Shown here: positions 48,648 to 59,595 of the stretch, in pieces | Position numbering within the stretch: position 1 is the first letter of the stretch | How the letters are laid out: the number at the start of each line of letters is the position of its first letter | DNA from: Cerioporus squamosus | Taxonomy: Eukaryota; Basidiomycota; Agaricomycetes; Polyporales; Polyporaceae | Reading direction: 5' to 3' | Length of the DNA stretch: 64,000 nucleotides | Assembly: GCA_022592435.1 (NCBI GenBank) | Contig: JABYQS010000017.1 | Location: 248,001-312,000, forward strand | Translations under genes and position numbers: made by a program | The notes under the pieces: generated by a model | Database searches by the model: none | Seen by the model: only the letters and a program-made list of their open reading frames with translations | What the model was told of the DNA's origin: nothing

Positions 48648-51048
48648 TCAGACCGACTTGTAAAACCCGACCTTCATCGGCAACGACGGCTTCGTTCCCT
48701 CTGCTACGGATGGGTAGCGGACTGTAGCAAGGTTCCAGAAGATGGGTTTCCCGGACGGCGCAAACGTGAACTTTGTTAGCAGAAGGCATAGGATGATCTC
48801 TGACATAGGGAGGAACGTCAACGGCGTCGAATGGGCACGATAAGACACGCTGCTCACTGATCTCCAGCTGGGAGAACTTGAAACCACTAGAACATTATGG
48901 TCAGGACCGGTAGTTAGTCTTACATAGCGATGATGCCTGTTACACACATGCATGCTCGTCCTCCACCGAGGAAGGTCATTCTGTGGGCAACCGCCGTCAG
49001 AGACAGAACGTAGGAGGGTCACGGTACGTGTTGAGGCACGTACAAGTTTGAGTACACGCCTGGTATCTTTGCCTCCGTTACGCTGTCAGGCAGAGGCGAA
49101 AGCCAGCGCTCGGGCTTCCACTCTAACGCGTCCTCGCCCCAGATTGCCTTGTTGGTGTTCGCAGCGAGCAATCCGACGGCGACAGTCGTATCTTTGGGAA
49201 CGGGGACCTCGTGAATCATGGATCCGTTGACACCTCTGACCGGCTTGGAAAGGGGAAGGACCATATCCTGACGAGCCCTATGACACGGTCAGATGCTGGT
49301 GGGACATGACAGAACGCGATATGTGCACTTACTCGCGGAACATTGTGGCTACTGGAGCATGACTAGGAGAGGTAATTGTGCAGTCAGAGCAGCAAAAGAA
49401 GCTAGGGACGTACAGCCTCAGTGTTTCTCGACAAACTGCGTCGAGGTATGGCAGGGCGACAAGCGTGTCATGGTCGAGGTCCTCGCCTTTCGACGCGTCC
49501 AAGATCTCGTCGCGGAGTTTGGTCTGTACGTCGGGATGCTCCGCGAGAAGGGAGAAGATGATCGCGAGTGCATTCGAGGTTGTATCCATCCCGGCGAAGA
49601 TGAAGGTCCTGAGTTCCACCTTCGTTCAGCCCTCAGGAATGCTCTCAACAGCGCATATTGACTTACGACATCTGAGCAGTAAGTTCGTGCTCAGGAAGCT
49701 TGTCTTCCTCTGAAGCAGCCATATTCGCTCGCACTGTCAGGTATTCAGTGTTCAGCAAACTGCAAAGGCGGCCATCAACCATCTTTTCAGGAGTTAGAAC
49801 TCACTCAAGATACTCATGATGTCCTTGCCTTCTCCAATTTGCTGCGTCACCTTCTCGTCGCCTTCCTCTAGAGCGCGCTTCTTCTCCTGGTAGATTTCGA
49901 CCGACCGGCGATGTATCGTGTCGACTACCGACTTTGCCTTCTGTACTCCATTGTGCGGAATCAAGTCTATTATCTTCCGCCGCAGTGCGGGGCTGCCCCA
50001 CTCGGGAAGGTACGGCAGCAGGCGCCGTCAGAAGTTGATTCCTGCTACGGCGGGCCTAAAGGTCGATACAAGCATGGGCGGTCAGAGCGAGAATGCAAGA
50101 GAGAAGTTGACTACGTACGCGAACGACTTAATGGCAGTGGCGAAGTCATCAGGAGCCTCCGCGACGAGCGGGTCGAAAGAATATCCGAGTCCCGCCTGGC
50201 CAATCATCTCGAGTGCCGCGCGTCCCGTCCACGATAGCAAGTCGACCTCCACCGCTGCAGAACTGTCGCCTACTTCTTTCTCAATGGCGTCGACAAGCTG
50301 GGGGAATGAACTGCATTCAATGTCAATGAACGAGGCAGGATGCAGTCGAGGGACATACCTTATGTCCCACCTGATAGAAGATGGGAATCATACATCGCAT
50401 GTGAGCGATCGAGAACACAGGGTTGAGTAGCTTGCGCTGCTTTCTATGGTGTTCACCTGCAGCACTAAGGGCGTTAGAGACTCGCTCGTCAAGTTGCTGG
50501 CGGAGCATACCGAGAGTTCCAAGGAGTCCGGGGCCGAGAACCATCCGGTTGGATCTGGAGACACTAGTAGGAGCTCTGCGTCTGGAGATCGTCACAATCC
50601 TACACGTACCTGATGAACCAAGCCGCCTCTTCGTAAACGTACTGATCCTTTACGATGATACTATGTAGTGCCATCGGGTCGAAAATAAACAACATTCTAT
50701 GCTGCTCGCGGGTAAGTCAAATGCAACGGCAAGTGCGTTCCACATGAGTACATACACCGAGAGGGCCATGCAGCTTGGCGATGCCGGGATAGGAATCGGT
50801 CAGGGTTCGGAGGAACTGCCATCCCTGTCTGAAAGCTATGAGCTGCTTCAAATTACCTGCAGAACTGTTCAGTCACTGTCGGCTACACATCATAGAGTCC
50901 ACAACTGCTACTTACCGGATAAGAACGACTGCGCAGGGGGTCCGGGCAGGTTGTCCAAAGGAGACTTGAGCAAGACCTGACGGAAGTATTTCCACAGTAG
51001 CCATAGCACCAAGGGAAATACGAAGGCCTGAATCGATGGTAGAGCCAT
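48648..51048 (-). pseudogene. Cytochrome P450 copy C (CYP5150-like) with one nonsense codon
   Basis: Same exon plan as copies B and D. Starts MALPSIQAFVFPLVLWLLW with hinge DNLPGPPAQSF; exon 1 51048-50916 is 133 nt. Motifs: HRKQRKLLNPVFSIAHMR, AALEMIGQAGLGYSFDPL, I-helix AGMDTTSNA, ETLR, WKPERW, haem loop FLGGGRACIG. It ends LPMKVGFYKSV, TGA at 48650-48648. All splice junctions I checked are canonical and in phase. In the exon following the FATAIKSF segment, the conserved NF-L-RRLLPY reads NF-stop-RRLLPY (TGA on the minus strand at 50030-50028). Relative to copy B this needs a C lost and an A gained, so it is not a simple single-base error. Otherwise near-intact; probably a very young pseudogene in tandem with copy D. 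Confidence 0.8.
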
Positions 51049-51631
51049 GTGGATCAAGACGTGAACATGGGTCGAAGCCAGGACTCAAGATAGAGGTGCA
51101 TGGGAACATCCCACCTTATATCCGATATGCGTGACAAGCGACACGCTGACGTTGAAGTCGTCATGACTCCTACGAGTGGCCGAGAGGATCGGGTCATGCG
51201 ATACGCGCATCCGAGCGTCCTAGGAGAGAAGGACACGCACGTCACAAACCTCCCACAGCAGTCGTCTTCCATGGGTCATGGTAGAGCCGATATGCGAAAT
51301 ACGTCCATACTACCTGTCCAAACACGACCGAGCAACTTTAATTGGTAGCATAGTAGTCTGTACCTGCGATCGTCGACTCGCCCGGGTGTGCCGGAGGTCG
51401 TCGTGGTACCTTGCAATATAATGTAGTGGTGCAAGCTAGGGATCTGGGGAATGGAGGCGTGTCTTCGGAAAGGGAGCGCCGGCCTTGACTTCTCGGAGGG
51501 CACTCACGCTACCACCTGCAATGACAGTTAGGAAGACAACGTGTGTGACTAATCGTCTTATGTTACACGCATAACGGAGCGGACAGGTTACTTCCAACCA
51601 CGAGCTCGACCTCGACCCCGGTCCGGCTCCA
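51049..51631. other. Spacer between tandem P450 copies C and D
   Basis: 583 bp between the ATG of C and the stop of D (both minus). No gene or repeat recognised; it should include the copy C promoter and the copy D 3' end. Confidence 0.5.
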
Positions 51632-54081
51632 TCATGCAGACGCAGGCTTGTAGAGCGCGACCTTCATCGGTAGGGATGCTTTTCCCGCGTCTCCGACTGT
51701 CGGGAAGCGCACCCCGGCGAGGTTCCAGCGGACGTTCTTGTCAGACTTGGCGAAGGTGAACTTTGAGAGGAGGAGGCACAAAATGACCTCTGCACAGGAG
51801 AAGCGAGCATGGTTAGTAGGTCAAGATTGATAGTCGGACGGTGTGGCAGACAGGAACAATATACGCACTCATCTCGAGCTGTGAGAACTTGAACCCGCTA
51901 CAATTGGGCTGATCAGTACAGTCTTCTTCGACGACTCAGAAAATGCGAGGAGACGTACATGCATGCACGGCCGCCACCGAGGAAGGTCATCCTGTGATGA
52001 GTAAAAGGTTCATCCTCAACGAAGTCAGATGCTTAGACAGGGCATGGTGCACGTACAAGTTCGAGTATACACCTGGGATCTTCGCTTCTGTGACGTTCTC
52101 TGGGAGAGGGGACAGCCAGCGCTCGGGCTTCCACTCCAGGGCATCTTCGCCCCAAATCCGCTTGTTCTGGTTCGACGAGAGAATGCCTACAACGACCGTC
52201 GTATCCTTGGGAATTGGGATTTCTCGCATCATCTGGCCGTCCAGACCTCTTACTGGTTCGGAGAGGGGAAGAATGGCATCCTGGCGGGTCCTGTTTCGTG
52301 ATACGACGTGAGTACGTACAAATGCAGTCCATGTCATGGCTTGACTGACTCTCTAAATACTTGTGCGACGGGCGCGTGACTGAAAACCGAGCGCAACGAG
52401 TGAGCACGATGATGCGCCGCGCTGAGACCGGGAGAAACAAACGTACAGGCGCAAGGTTTCCCTACACACAGCATCCAGGTAGGGCAGCGACACGAGGGTA
52501 TCGTAGTCGAGATCTTCACCCTTTGACGCGTCGAGGATTTCCTGGCGGAGCTTCTGCTGTACTTCTGGGTGCTCAGCAAGAAGAGACAACGTCATGGAGA
52601 GAGCGTTCGACGTAGTGTCCATAGCAGCGAAGATGAAGGTCCTAGCGATAGTCCGCTATTAGACGATAACCCAAGTGGCCGAGAGGCGGAAGAACGTACG
52701 AAATCTGCCCAATGAGCTCAATCTCTGGCAGTCTGTCTTGTTCCTCAGCGTTCATGTTCGCCCGAACTACAAACATCGGTGAATGGAGGTATGCAACATA
52801 TGTCAGATAACTGCGGGCACTAGGCGTTGCAGACGTACGAAGAATGCTCATGAGATCCTGGCCATCTCCGATCTGGCGAGTGACGGCCTCGTCGCCTTGC
52901 TCAAGCGCGAGCTTCTTGGCTTCGTAGATCTCTGTAGCCCCGCGCCACATCGTATCGACGATATACTGCATCTTCTGCGCGTCGGGGTTCGGGATGCAAT
53001 TGACGAGCCAGCGCCGCATCGCTGGGCTGCCGAAGTCCGGTATGTATGGCTTTAGGCGGCGCAGAAATGTGATCTTCATGCTGGTGGGCCTGTCCTCTCA
53101 ATGTGAGACAGTCTATTTGTCATGGCATGTAATGTGAACCAGGACTCACATGAATGCCTTGACGGCCTCTGCGAACGAGTCGGGCGCGTCGGCGGTGAGT
53201 GGATCAAACGAATAGCCCAGTCCGGCCTGACCGATCAGCTCTAGAGCGGTGCGTCCCATCCAGGAGAGCATGTCAAGTTCGACAAGGGCGGCTTTGTCGA
53301 CGACGCGGTCATCAATTGCCTTCATCAGCTGTTAATAATGATGATGATGTGAGCGATCTCTTGCGAGAAGACACTTTCAGATGCGTACTCTATGTCCAAC
53401 TGCGTTGAAGATGGGGATCATGCGGCGCATGTGTGCGATGGAAAACACTGGGTTGAGGAGCTTACGCTGCTTCCGATGGTGATCGCCTGAGTTCATAGTG
53501 TCAGTCTTCATCGGGAGCACATCGATCAGAAATAGTAGACCTAGGGTGCTCAGCAGGCCGGGGCCAAAGAACAAGTCGTTAGTCCTAGTCGTAGTCAGTT
53601 TTCGACTTGACTGGACCGTTGTTCGAGGGATGGAACGCACTTTATGAACCATTCCGCCTCTTCAAAGATGTATTGATCCTTCACGATGATGTTGTGCATG
53701 GCCGTGGGGTCGAAGACATATAAGATCCGGCGCTACAGAGCGAGACGTTAGCCTGACGGTCGGCAGACGTACGGAATGCACAAGGTTACGCACTCCAAGC
53801 GGGCCATACAGTTTGGCAATGCCCGGATATGAATCGGTAAGGTAACTGAGAAAACCCCAACCATTCCTGTCCAAGATCTGCTTGTAATTTCCTGTCGTGC
53901 GACATCCCATGAGAGTCGTCCCATCGCTCTCTCTAAGTGCTTACTCACCGTAGAGGAAGGATCCAGACGGCGGGCCCGGGATATTGTCGAGTGGGGACTT
54001 CACGACCACCTGCCGGAAGTACTTCCAAAGAAACCAAGAGGCGGAACAGATCGCAAGTCCTTGAAGCACTAAAGCAATCAT
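51632..54081 (-). CDS. Cytochrome P450 copy D (CYP5150-like), intact
   Basis: Microsomal monooxygenase closely related to copy B. Starts MIALVLQGLAICSASWFLW at 54081; exon 1 54081-53949 (133 nt) ends in the hinge DNIPGPPSGSFLYG. All exons join in phase with canonical sites. Motifs: RRILYVFDPTAMHNIIVKD, FGPGLLSTL, HRKQRKLLNPVFSIAHMRR, WMGRTALELIGQAGLGYSFDPL, FLRRLKPYIPDFGSPA, I-helix AAMDTTSNA, ETLR, HAPVAQVFRE, WKPERW, FLGGGRACIG. C-terminus LPMKVALYKPASA, TGA 51634-51632. Tandem with the inactive copy C, and with a small P450 relic 1 kb upstream. One of two complete copies in the window. Substrate not predictable; the resemblance to the lanostane-oxidising CYP5150 family is by eye. Confidence 0.9.
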
Positions 54082-54124
54082 TGTACTGTCACAGTTGTAG
54101 GTGAGGATGCGGGAGAAGGAAAGC

Positions 54125-54740
54125 TTACCCGTTGTTCTTATATTGCATTGGGAATCCCAGGGCGGCCATGCGATAGAAGGCAGCGCCAGTCATCGTGTCG
54201 ACAAACATCCGTCGGCATCGGGTCCTGTGATCTGCATGGGAAGTACGGCAAATTGCGCAGCCTGAGGCATGCTTCCTTTGACTTGGAGAAGATGACGAAG
54301 AAGTCCACGGCCCATGGGAACGGTGCGCTCGGGTCGCTGACGTATGCGGATTCAAAGCTCGCATGGGACTGTTAATCTCCATCGGATGAGACCATGGTAT
54401 GACAGACGTTCGTGAGCGTGGGCAGAACAGGATGGACGTGATGAGAGGTGACTATGTACTGCATGTTCACCGGCGCGGAAAAGCCGGTCAGCAATGTATA
54501 CTTACTGCACTGATCGGACATACCGTGACTGTGGTGCTTCACTGAGCTTGCAACTGTTGAGGCCAGGGAACGAACGCGCGATGGGTTTGAAGACGCCTGC
54601 ATTGGATGCATAACGCCCAGGCGACGCAAAGGCAAACACCCTCCTAAAACCCCGACAGTCAGGAGCGCCCAGTGGGTCCGCGGGTATCACAGCGCGATCA
54701 TAACGGACGAGTTTCGGACTGACTTCACATTGGTGCATGA
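54125..54740 (-). other. Coding-like fragments of an unknown protein
   Basis: Two minus-strand patches look like decayed exons. One is 54700-54510 (SPKLVRYDRAVIPADPLGAPD, GFRRVFAFASPGRYASNAG, FKPIARSFPG). The other is 54370-54135 (YVSDPSAPFPWAVDFFVIFSKSKEAC in one frame, DHRTRCRRMFVDTM and AAFYRMAALGFPMQYK in another). I could not join them into a gene. They are not P450 sequence. Possibly one pseudogene lying just upstream of P450 D; family not recognised. Confidence 0.35.
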
Positions 54741-55009
54741 AGCAAGTCCGGGTACAGTTGATGCAGACACTGCAAGCGATCGCATCTTGGCTTGCTACGG
54801 TTTGCGACAGTGGGAACGAGATGATACAGTATGCATGTTCCCGATTTCTTGAACACTCGCGGAAGAATTCGAAACCTCAGCGTGAATATCGGAGTCAGAA
54901 CCATGGACTGTGATGGACCTCGTTCATGAATATCCATATGCACGAGAAGGTCAATCTGAGGACGACCTTGTCAGCTGCCTGATCGGAGAGGGCAGCCATG
55001 ACACACCTA

Positions 55010-55165
55010 CAAGTTCGTACAGATCCCCCGAATCTTCGCGTTGCTTACACTCTCAGCGGTGAGAGAGGACCGACCCCAAATCGCTAAGTTAAGCTGACAC
55101 AAGGGCAATTCAGACGTGACCTCGATATCCCTCTCGTGGACCTCGTGCATATGATCGGGCCATAG
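55010..55165 (-). pseudogene. P450 relic (fragment of the WKPERW-region exon)
   Basis: The minus-strand frame MHEVHERDIEV ... LNLAIWGRSSLTAESVSNAKIRGICTNL aligns with the exon of copies B-D that reads IHEVPVPKDTTVAVG ... NKAIWGEDALEWKPERW ... DSVTEAKIPGVYSNL. The WKPERW segment is deleted. No flanking P450 exons are recognisable. It shows that the tandem array once extended further. Confidence 0.6.
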
Positions 55166-55724
55166 CAGCGGAGCAGCCGTTGTGGATGCGGCCTGCAAGA
55201 AACGTTCCAAGTCGTCAGGACCCCGAAAACACATGATATCGGAACGAAACCGAGCTCACCGTTGCTCAGTAAAACAACAGTATTCTTCCATCTACAAACG
55301 AATATGTCCGAGTAGTCTGAAACGACTGAAGTCAGATGTGGTTTCAAAGTGAACTCACCATGAACTCCGGACGTCTACGTCATATGATCATGTCCTCCTG
55401 TAGTGCGCCGAGTCGCCTTCAGCCCCTAGCTCGAGCATACAGCGACGCCAAGATGCATTGACTTTTCATCGTGTCTGCCGTTGGCGGAACAACCAAGAGG
55501 AGGAGGAGCGTCGGACGTTCGAGAGTTACAGGAAGAAGGACGGTTATTTCCGGCGCTTATCTGAGTTTAGCTCGCTGTGCCCAAAGAGGACAACCTCCGA
55601 ACTTAAACTCAGCCAGAACTGTGTCTCAACTCGTCCAGTCATTACCACCAACATTCCTGCTTCCTGGCGCGCAGAGAAGTGTAGCGACCCGTCTTTTTAC
55701 TGTAGGAGTTGTAACTTCTAGCGT

Positions 55725-57374
55725 ATGCAGTACGAGATGCTGACTAGCAGAAGTCTTTCCCAGGTCCAACCATCCATGGGCATCCTGAATCCTACGCACG
55801 CCATGACATCCTTCACCAGTCTTCCGACCGAGATAGTCGTTCAAATCCTATCCTCTGTGGACGCGAAAGAACCTTGGCGACTGTACCAGCTTGGACACGT
55901 GTGTGGCGGATGGCGCGCAATCGTCGAGGACTCCCCGCGGTTCTGGGCGAACGTGGTGGCCAACACCTGGTACTTCCCCAGGCCCGCTCTGTCGCAATCC
56001 CTGATCCTGAAATTCTACTGCGACGCTATCGAGCGGTCCGCTCCGTACTCCCTGGCTGTGTCCGTCGACCTCTCCTTCAACAGTGTGGCTTCGCGCGCCT
56101 GCGTCAGTCGGAACTTCGTGACTGCCCTGGTACCCTACGGACCCCGACTTTCCTCAATGACGCTCGTACTGGACAGCAAGATGGCAGGAAGTCTTCACCG
56201 CCTTCTCTGCAGCGGCTTGTCTCTCCTCGAGGACCTCGCGGTTACACTAGGCGGCGCTGATTCCATCGCCGACCGCCTCGCCCGGTACACGCTGTACCAT
56301 TTCCCTGGGCGGGCGGCACTCCCTCGTCTCCACACGCTACGCATCTCTGGGGCTCTATTGGGTCCGTGGCTGGCCGGGCCGTCTCTCGCGCATCTCGACG
56401 TCATAGGAGCTCCTAAGAACGACCACCGCAGGGTACCGTCATGGGGTCTCTTCATCCGAGTCCTCGAACGTTGTCCTCTCAAGACACTCAAACTGTCCCA
56501 TGCGCTCCCCATGCTCGTGTGGCCTGACGAGACGGAGGAGCTCCTGCGTTGGCCTGGACAAGGCGCTCTGCAGGCTCTGGACAGCTGCACCGTGGAGGAC
56601 GAGGCCGCTGCAATCATCTCGTTCAGCATGTTCCTAGGCACGGCGCCGCTTCCCCCGGACGCTCTCCTGGACGTCACGCTCGCCTCTCCAACGACGACGA
56701 ACAAGTACTTCAGCGACAAGCTCTTCTCCCTGGCCTTCTGCCGCGGCCCTCCGCATCTGCCGCGCAGGGTGGAACTCGACCGCTCTCTGCGAGTCTACGT
56801 CGGCGACAAGAAGCTGACGGAAATCAAGCTCTCGCCATCTCCGAGACCCACCGCGCACGAGCCTCTCGCGCAGACTCTCTTCCTCAACATGCCGTTCGAC
56901 TGCGACGTCCGAGATCGCCAGGGCGAGTCGACGCGCGCAGACTATGACATCACCGAGCTCGCCTTGACCCTCGAGAACGACCCGATCCGGAGCGACTTGT
57001 GGAACGCCATGTTCACCCTCCTTCCCTACCTGCGTCACATCGAATTGCGCTTTGCCGCCCCGCCTGCGCCTCTTGGTCTTGGCCCCGACGAACAAGCGGC
57101 GCTATTCCTTGAACAGTCTCGGACCACGGCAAGTCTGCTGGCGTACCTCAGCTCGCGGACCGCGACCGCGGACGGGCCCTGTTGTCTCTTGCTCCTGGAG
57201 GGACTGCACATTCATGGGCTCCGTCTCGGGGAAGACGAGGCGCACGACCTGTCCCAGAAGATCGTCTCTGTTCTGGCGACTCGAGCGAACGATGGCGGAC
57301 CTGTTGTGCCCGAAGTCGACGTGACCCTGTGGCCCTATGTCGATCCGCCCCTTCTGCGTCCTGGTCGAATATGA
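55725..57374 (+). CDS. F-box protein with LRR-like C-terminal region
   Basis: Single-exon frame of 549 aa from the first ATG at 55725. In-frame ATGs at 55776 (MGILNPTHAM) or just before the F-box are also possible starts. The F-box at about residues 28-75 reads SLPTEIVVQILSSVDAKEPWRLYQLGHVCGGWRAIVEDSPRFW, the Skp1-binding module of SCF ubiquitin ligases. The rest carries irregular leucine-rich segments (LPRLHTLRISGALLG, GPSLAHLDVIGAP, RCPLKTLKLSHALPM, LPYLRHIELRF) typical of basidiomycete F-box expansions. Target unknown. The segment VELDRSLRVYVGDKKLTEIKLSP recurs in the partial protein at 63.4-64.0 kb. No defects. Confidence 0.82.
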   Translation: MQYEMLTSRSLSQVQPSMGILNPTHAMTSFTSLPTEIVVQILSSVDAKEPWRLYQLGHVCGGWRAIVEDSPRFWANVVANTWYFPRPALSQSLILKFYCDAIERSAPYSLAVSVDLSFNSVASRACVSRNFVTALVPYGPRLSSMTLVLDSKMAGSLHRLLCSGLSLLEDLAVTLGGADSIADRLARYTLYHFPGRAALPRLHTLRISGALLGPWLAGPSLAHLDVIGAPKNDHRRVPSWGLFIRVLERCPLKTLKLSHALPMLVWPDETEELLRWPGQGALQALDSCTVEDEAAAIISFSMFLGTAPLPPDALLDVTLASPTTTNKYFSDKLFSLAFCRGPPHLPRRVELDRSLRVYVGDKKLTEIKLSPSPRPTAHEPLAQTLFLNMPFDCDVRDRQGESTRADYDITELALTLENDPIRSDLWNAMFTLLPYLRHIELRFAAPPAPLGLGPDEQAALFLEQSRTTASLLAYLSSRTATADGPCCLLLLEGLHIHGLRLGEDEAHDLSQKIVSVLATRANDGGPVVPEVDVTLWPYVDPPLLRPGRI

Positions 57375-57465
57375 TCGGCGATGCCGCCGGTCATGTCGTG
57401 TGATACTGAGCCTCCTTATTTTTGCCGGGGGTAGATACATGCGAGCAAGCTCTCTCCGTACGTTT

Positions 57466-59201
57466 TCAAACCGTGTAAGTAACCTTCGATAATCGGCCAT
57501 TCCACCTCTTTTCGTACACTGCGCCCACAGTAAGAGCACCCGCTTCCGCCGTAAGATAGCACCATGTATGCGCAACCCGAACACGACCAACACGAGCTAG
57601 CATGGCCGTATACGTACTCTGAGACGTGACATGCGAACGAGCATGAGATTTGAACGGTCCGGTCTCAATATCGGCGACCTCCCAACGGAACCCCTCCTCA
57701 AGGGACTGTCGCGATTCCTCGAATGTCCGTGAGGGACGATGGAACTCGGACATGTCTGTCACGTCTGGTACCCGTCTTGTCTAAGAGTACTCACCGACCT
57801 TGTAGGTGAACGTCGTCACCAGCGCGTGGGGGTTCGTCGCTTCCTGCGATACTTCCTGCATGCGCTTCCTCGACGCCTACACCGCGGGGGGCGTTTGTCC
57901 GCTAAGTACGCGTCAGGGGCGCATGAATTCGAACCTGCTGGATCATCACATCAGTTACTGCGGGCGATGAAGATCATTGACCTGTGTACGTACCTTTGCG
58001 GATAATGCCTGAGTAGTCACAGCATCGACAAGGCGGAGAGAGAGTCGCGCTCGTGCGCGATCCTCTGGCATCTGCCGCCGTCTGGCCGGCTGCGGCGCAG
58101 CCACTCTCTACGTAACCCCCGGACGATTGTCCTGCATGCGAGCAGTTTAGCAAAGCAGCGACAGAAGAGACACGGGCATCGGACTCACGTTTGTACGCAA
58201 CGAACTTCTTCGAAGAACTCAGCTGGAGTCGTCAGCCTCTCGACTCCGGGAACCGTTCACCGATCTCCAGAGACGCCTCCACGAGAGGGAAGAGAGAGGC
58301 CCGTCCGGATCCTCCACAAAGCCGAAGAACTCCCCAAATCCCAAGGCGCTGTAGCGGAAACCCTTGGCCAGGGACAGGGGCGTGTTCCCAGAACCGTCCG
58401 ACCGCGGGTTCTGGGGCTTGAAGTTGAACGGATCGGACGCGGTCGGGACGCCCTTCATCAGGTCACGCTCCCTGATGAGCGCACCGTACGTCTTGACGAT
58501 GCCGTCCACCTCGTCCTCCCTGATCTCTCCCGCTGCGCTTCTTTCTTTCAGCAGGGTCACGATGCCGAGTGGGGCGTGCGCTAGGCCTGCAGGGTGTATG
58601 CGTAGGTAAGCTCTCTCGGGTATGTGCGCAGGTCCTAGGTGCACTAGGGAGTCGGACTCACCGATGCTGTCTATGTAAGCGCATTGAAAAGGACAGAAAA
58701 GGCGACGGACGGCTCTGTTGAAGTCGAACCGATGATCCTCCCCCGTCCGCACCCTCACCATGATCTCGCTCTCCTCCGTGTAGACGGCGTCTGAGCGAGG
58801 GAAAGCGGGACCCAGCTCCGTGTCATTTGCATGGTATCGACGTCTGCAACAGAGGACTCGGAGGCAGTTGGGGAGAATGGTGGCAATAATATCGGTCTCC
58901 GACACGCTTCGATCGTCCGAGATGATATCTACGCAGCATGTGGTCCAACGACTCGCTGGCCAAGCTAGCTGAGGTCTCTGAGAACAACGGTCGGCGTCAG
59001 GGCTGCTCTCACAACAAGAGAGAAATACAGGATAGACTCACATAGCTCACGTTCCCCATATGCTCGCGAAGCCTGCCTTCGAGTTCTCGCGCCTCTTCTT
59101 GAGCCTGGCTGTCGAGGTTGAGGTGCTCGACCATGCGCACGAAGGAGTTTCAGGGCGATGTACGTTTTCTGAGGAGGCCCGGTCATCACTGAGAGCGGCA
59201 T
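57466..59201 (-). pseudogene. Unrecognised family X, long copy with several frame breaks
   Basis: Exons readable on the minus strand: MPLSVMTGPPQKTYIALK (59201 on), VEHLNLDSQAQEEARELEGRL (to 59042), 58977-58662 (SRWTTCCVDIIS, TDIIATILPN, ELGPAFPRSDAVYTEESEIM, VRRLFCPFQCAYIDSIG), 58586 onward (LAHAPLGIVTLLKERSAAGE, KTYGALIRERDLMKG), LFPLVEASLEIGERFPE, RLTTPAEFFEEVRCVQT, IVRGLRREWLRR, a central part (LSLRLVDAVTTQALSAK), KRMQEVSQEATNPHALVTTFTYK and a last exon to 57466 (EFHRPSRTFEESRQSL ... RLSKVTYTV). Frame changes are needed after TYIALK, near DGP/LFPLV (~58300) and at FPES/RLTTP (~58250). If translation starts at MVEHL and stops at 58219, a 258-aa protein is still open. Family and function not recognised; no membrane helices or enzymatic motif obvious. 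Confidence 0.6.
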
Positions 59202-59595
59202 TGTCGAGTTTCGGGAGAGGAGGTAGGCGCTAGAGAGAAAGGGGTTTGCCAGACATTCCTGTTAACCCGACAAGTCACGAGCATGTGTACGTGACATAAC
59301 CGGCTCCGACGTCTGTGTCGGGTGTAGTAAGTACTGGTCAGAGCGATGTCAGTACCAAAGTGAATTTCGCTCGTACCTTAGGGTAGGTGGTCGCGGTGCT
59401 AACAACTCCGACGTGCCCGGAGGCGCGGATACATGAGAACTCACGGTAACCCACAGTTCGTCAGGCAGAAAGACCATAAATACCGAACGCGACTATGATA
59501 CAAGCATTACAATACATCGTTGACTTGAAGTTGGGAGGGAACGACCGGGCGACGACGCGGAAGGTAGAGTGTTGTGTTGTGTGAAGGGAATGGGA

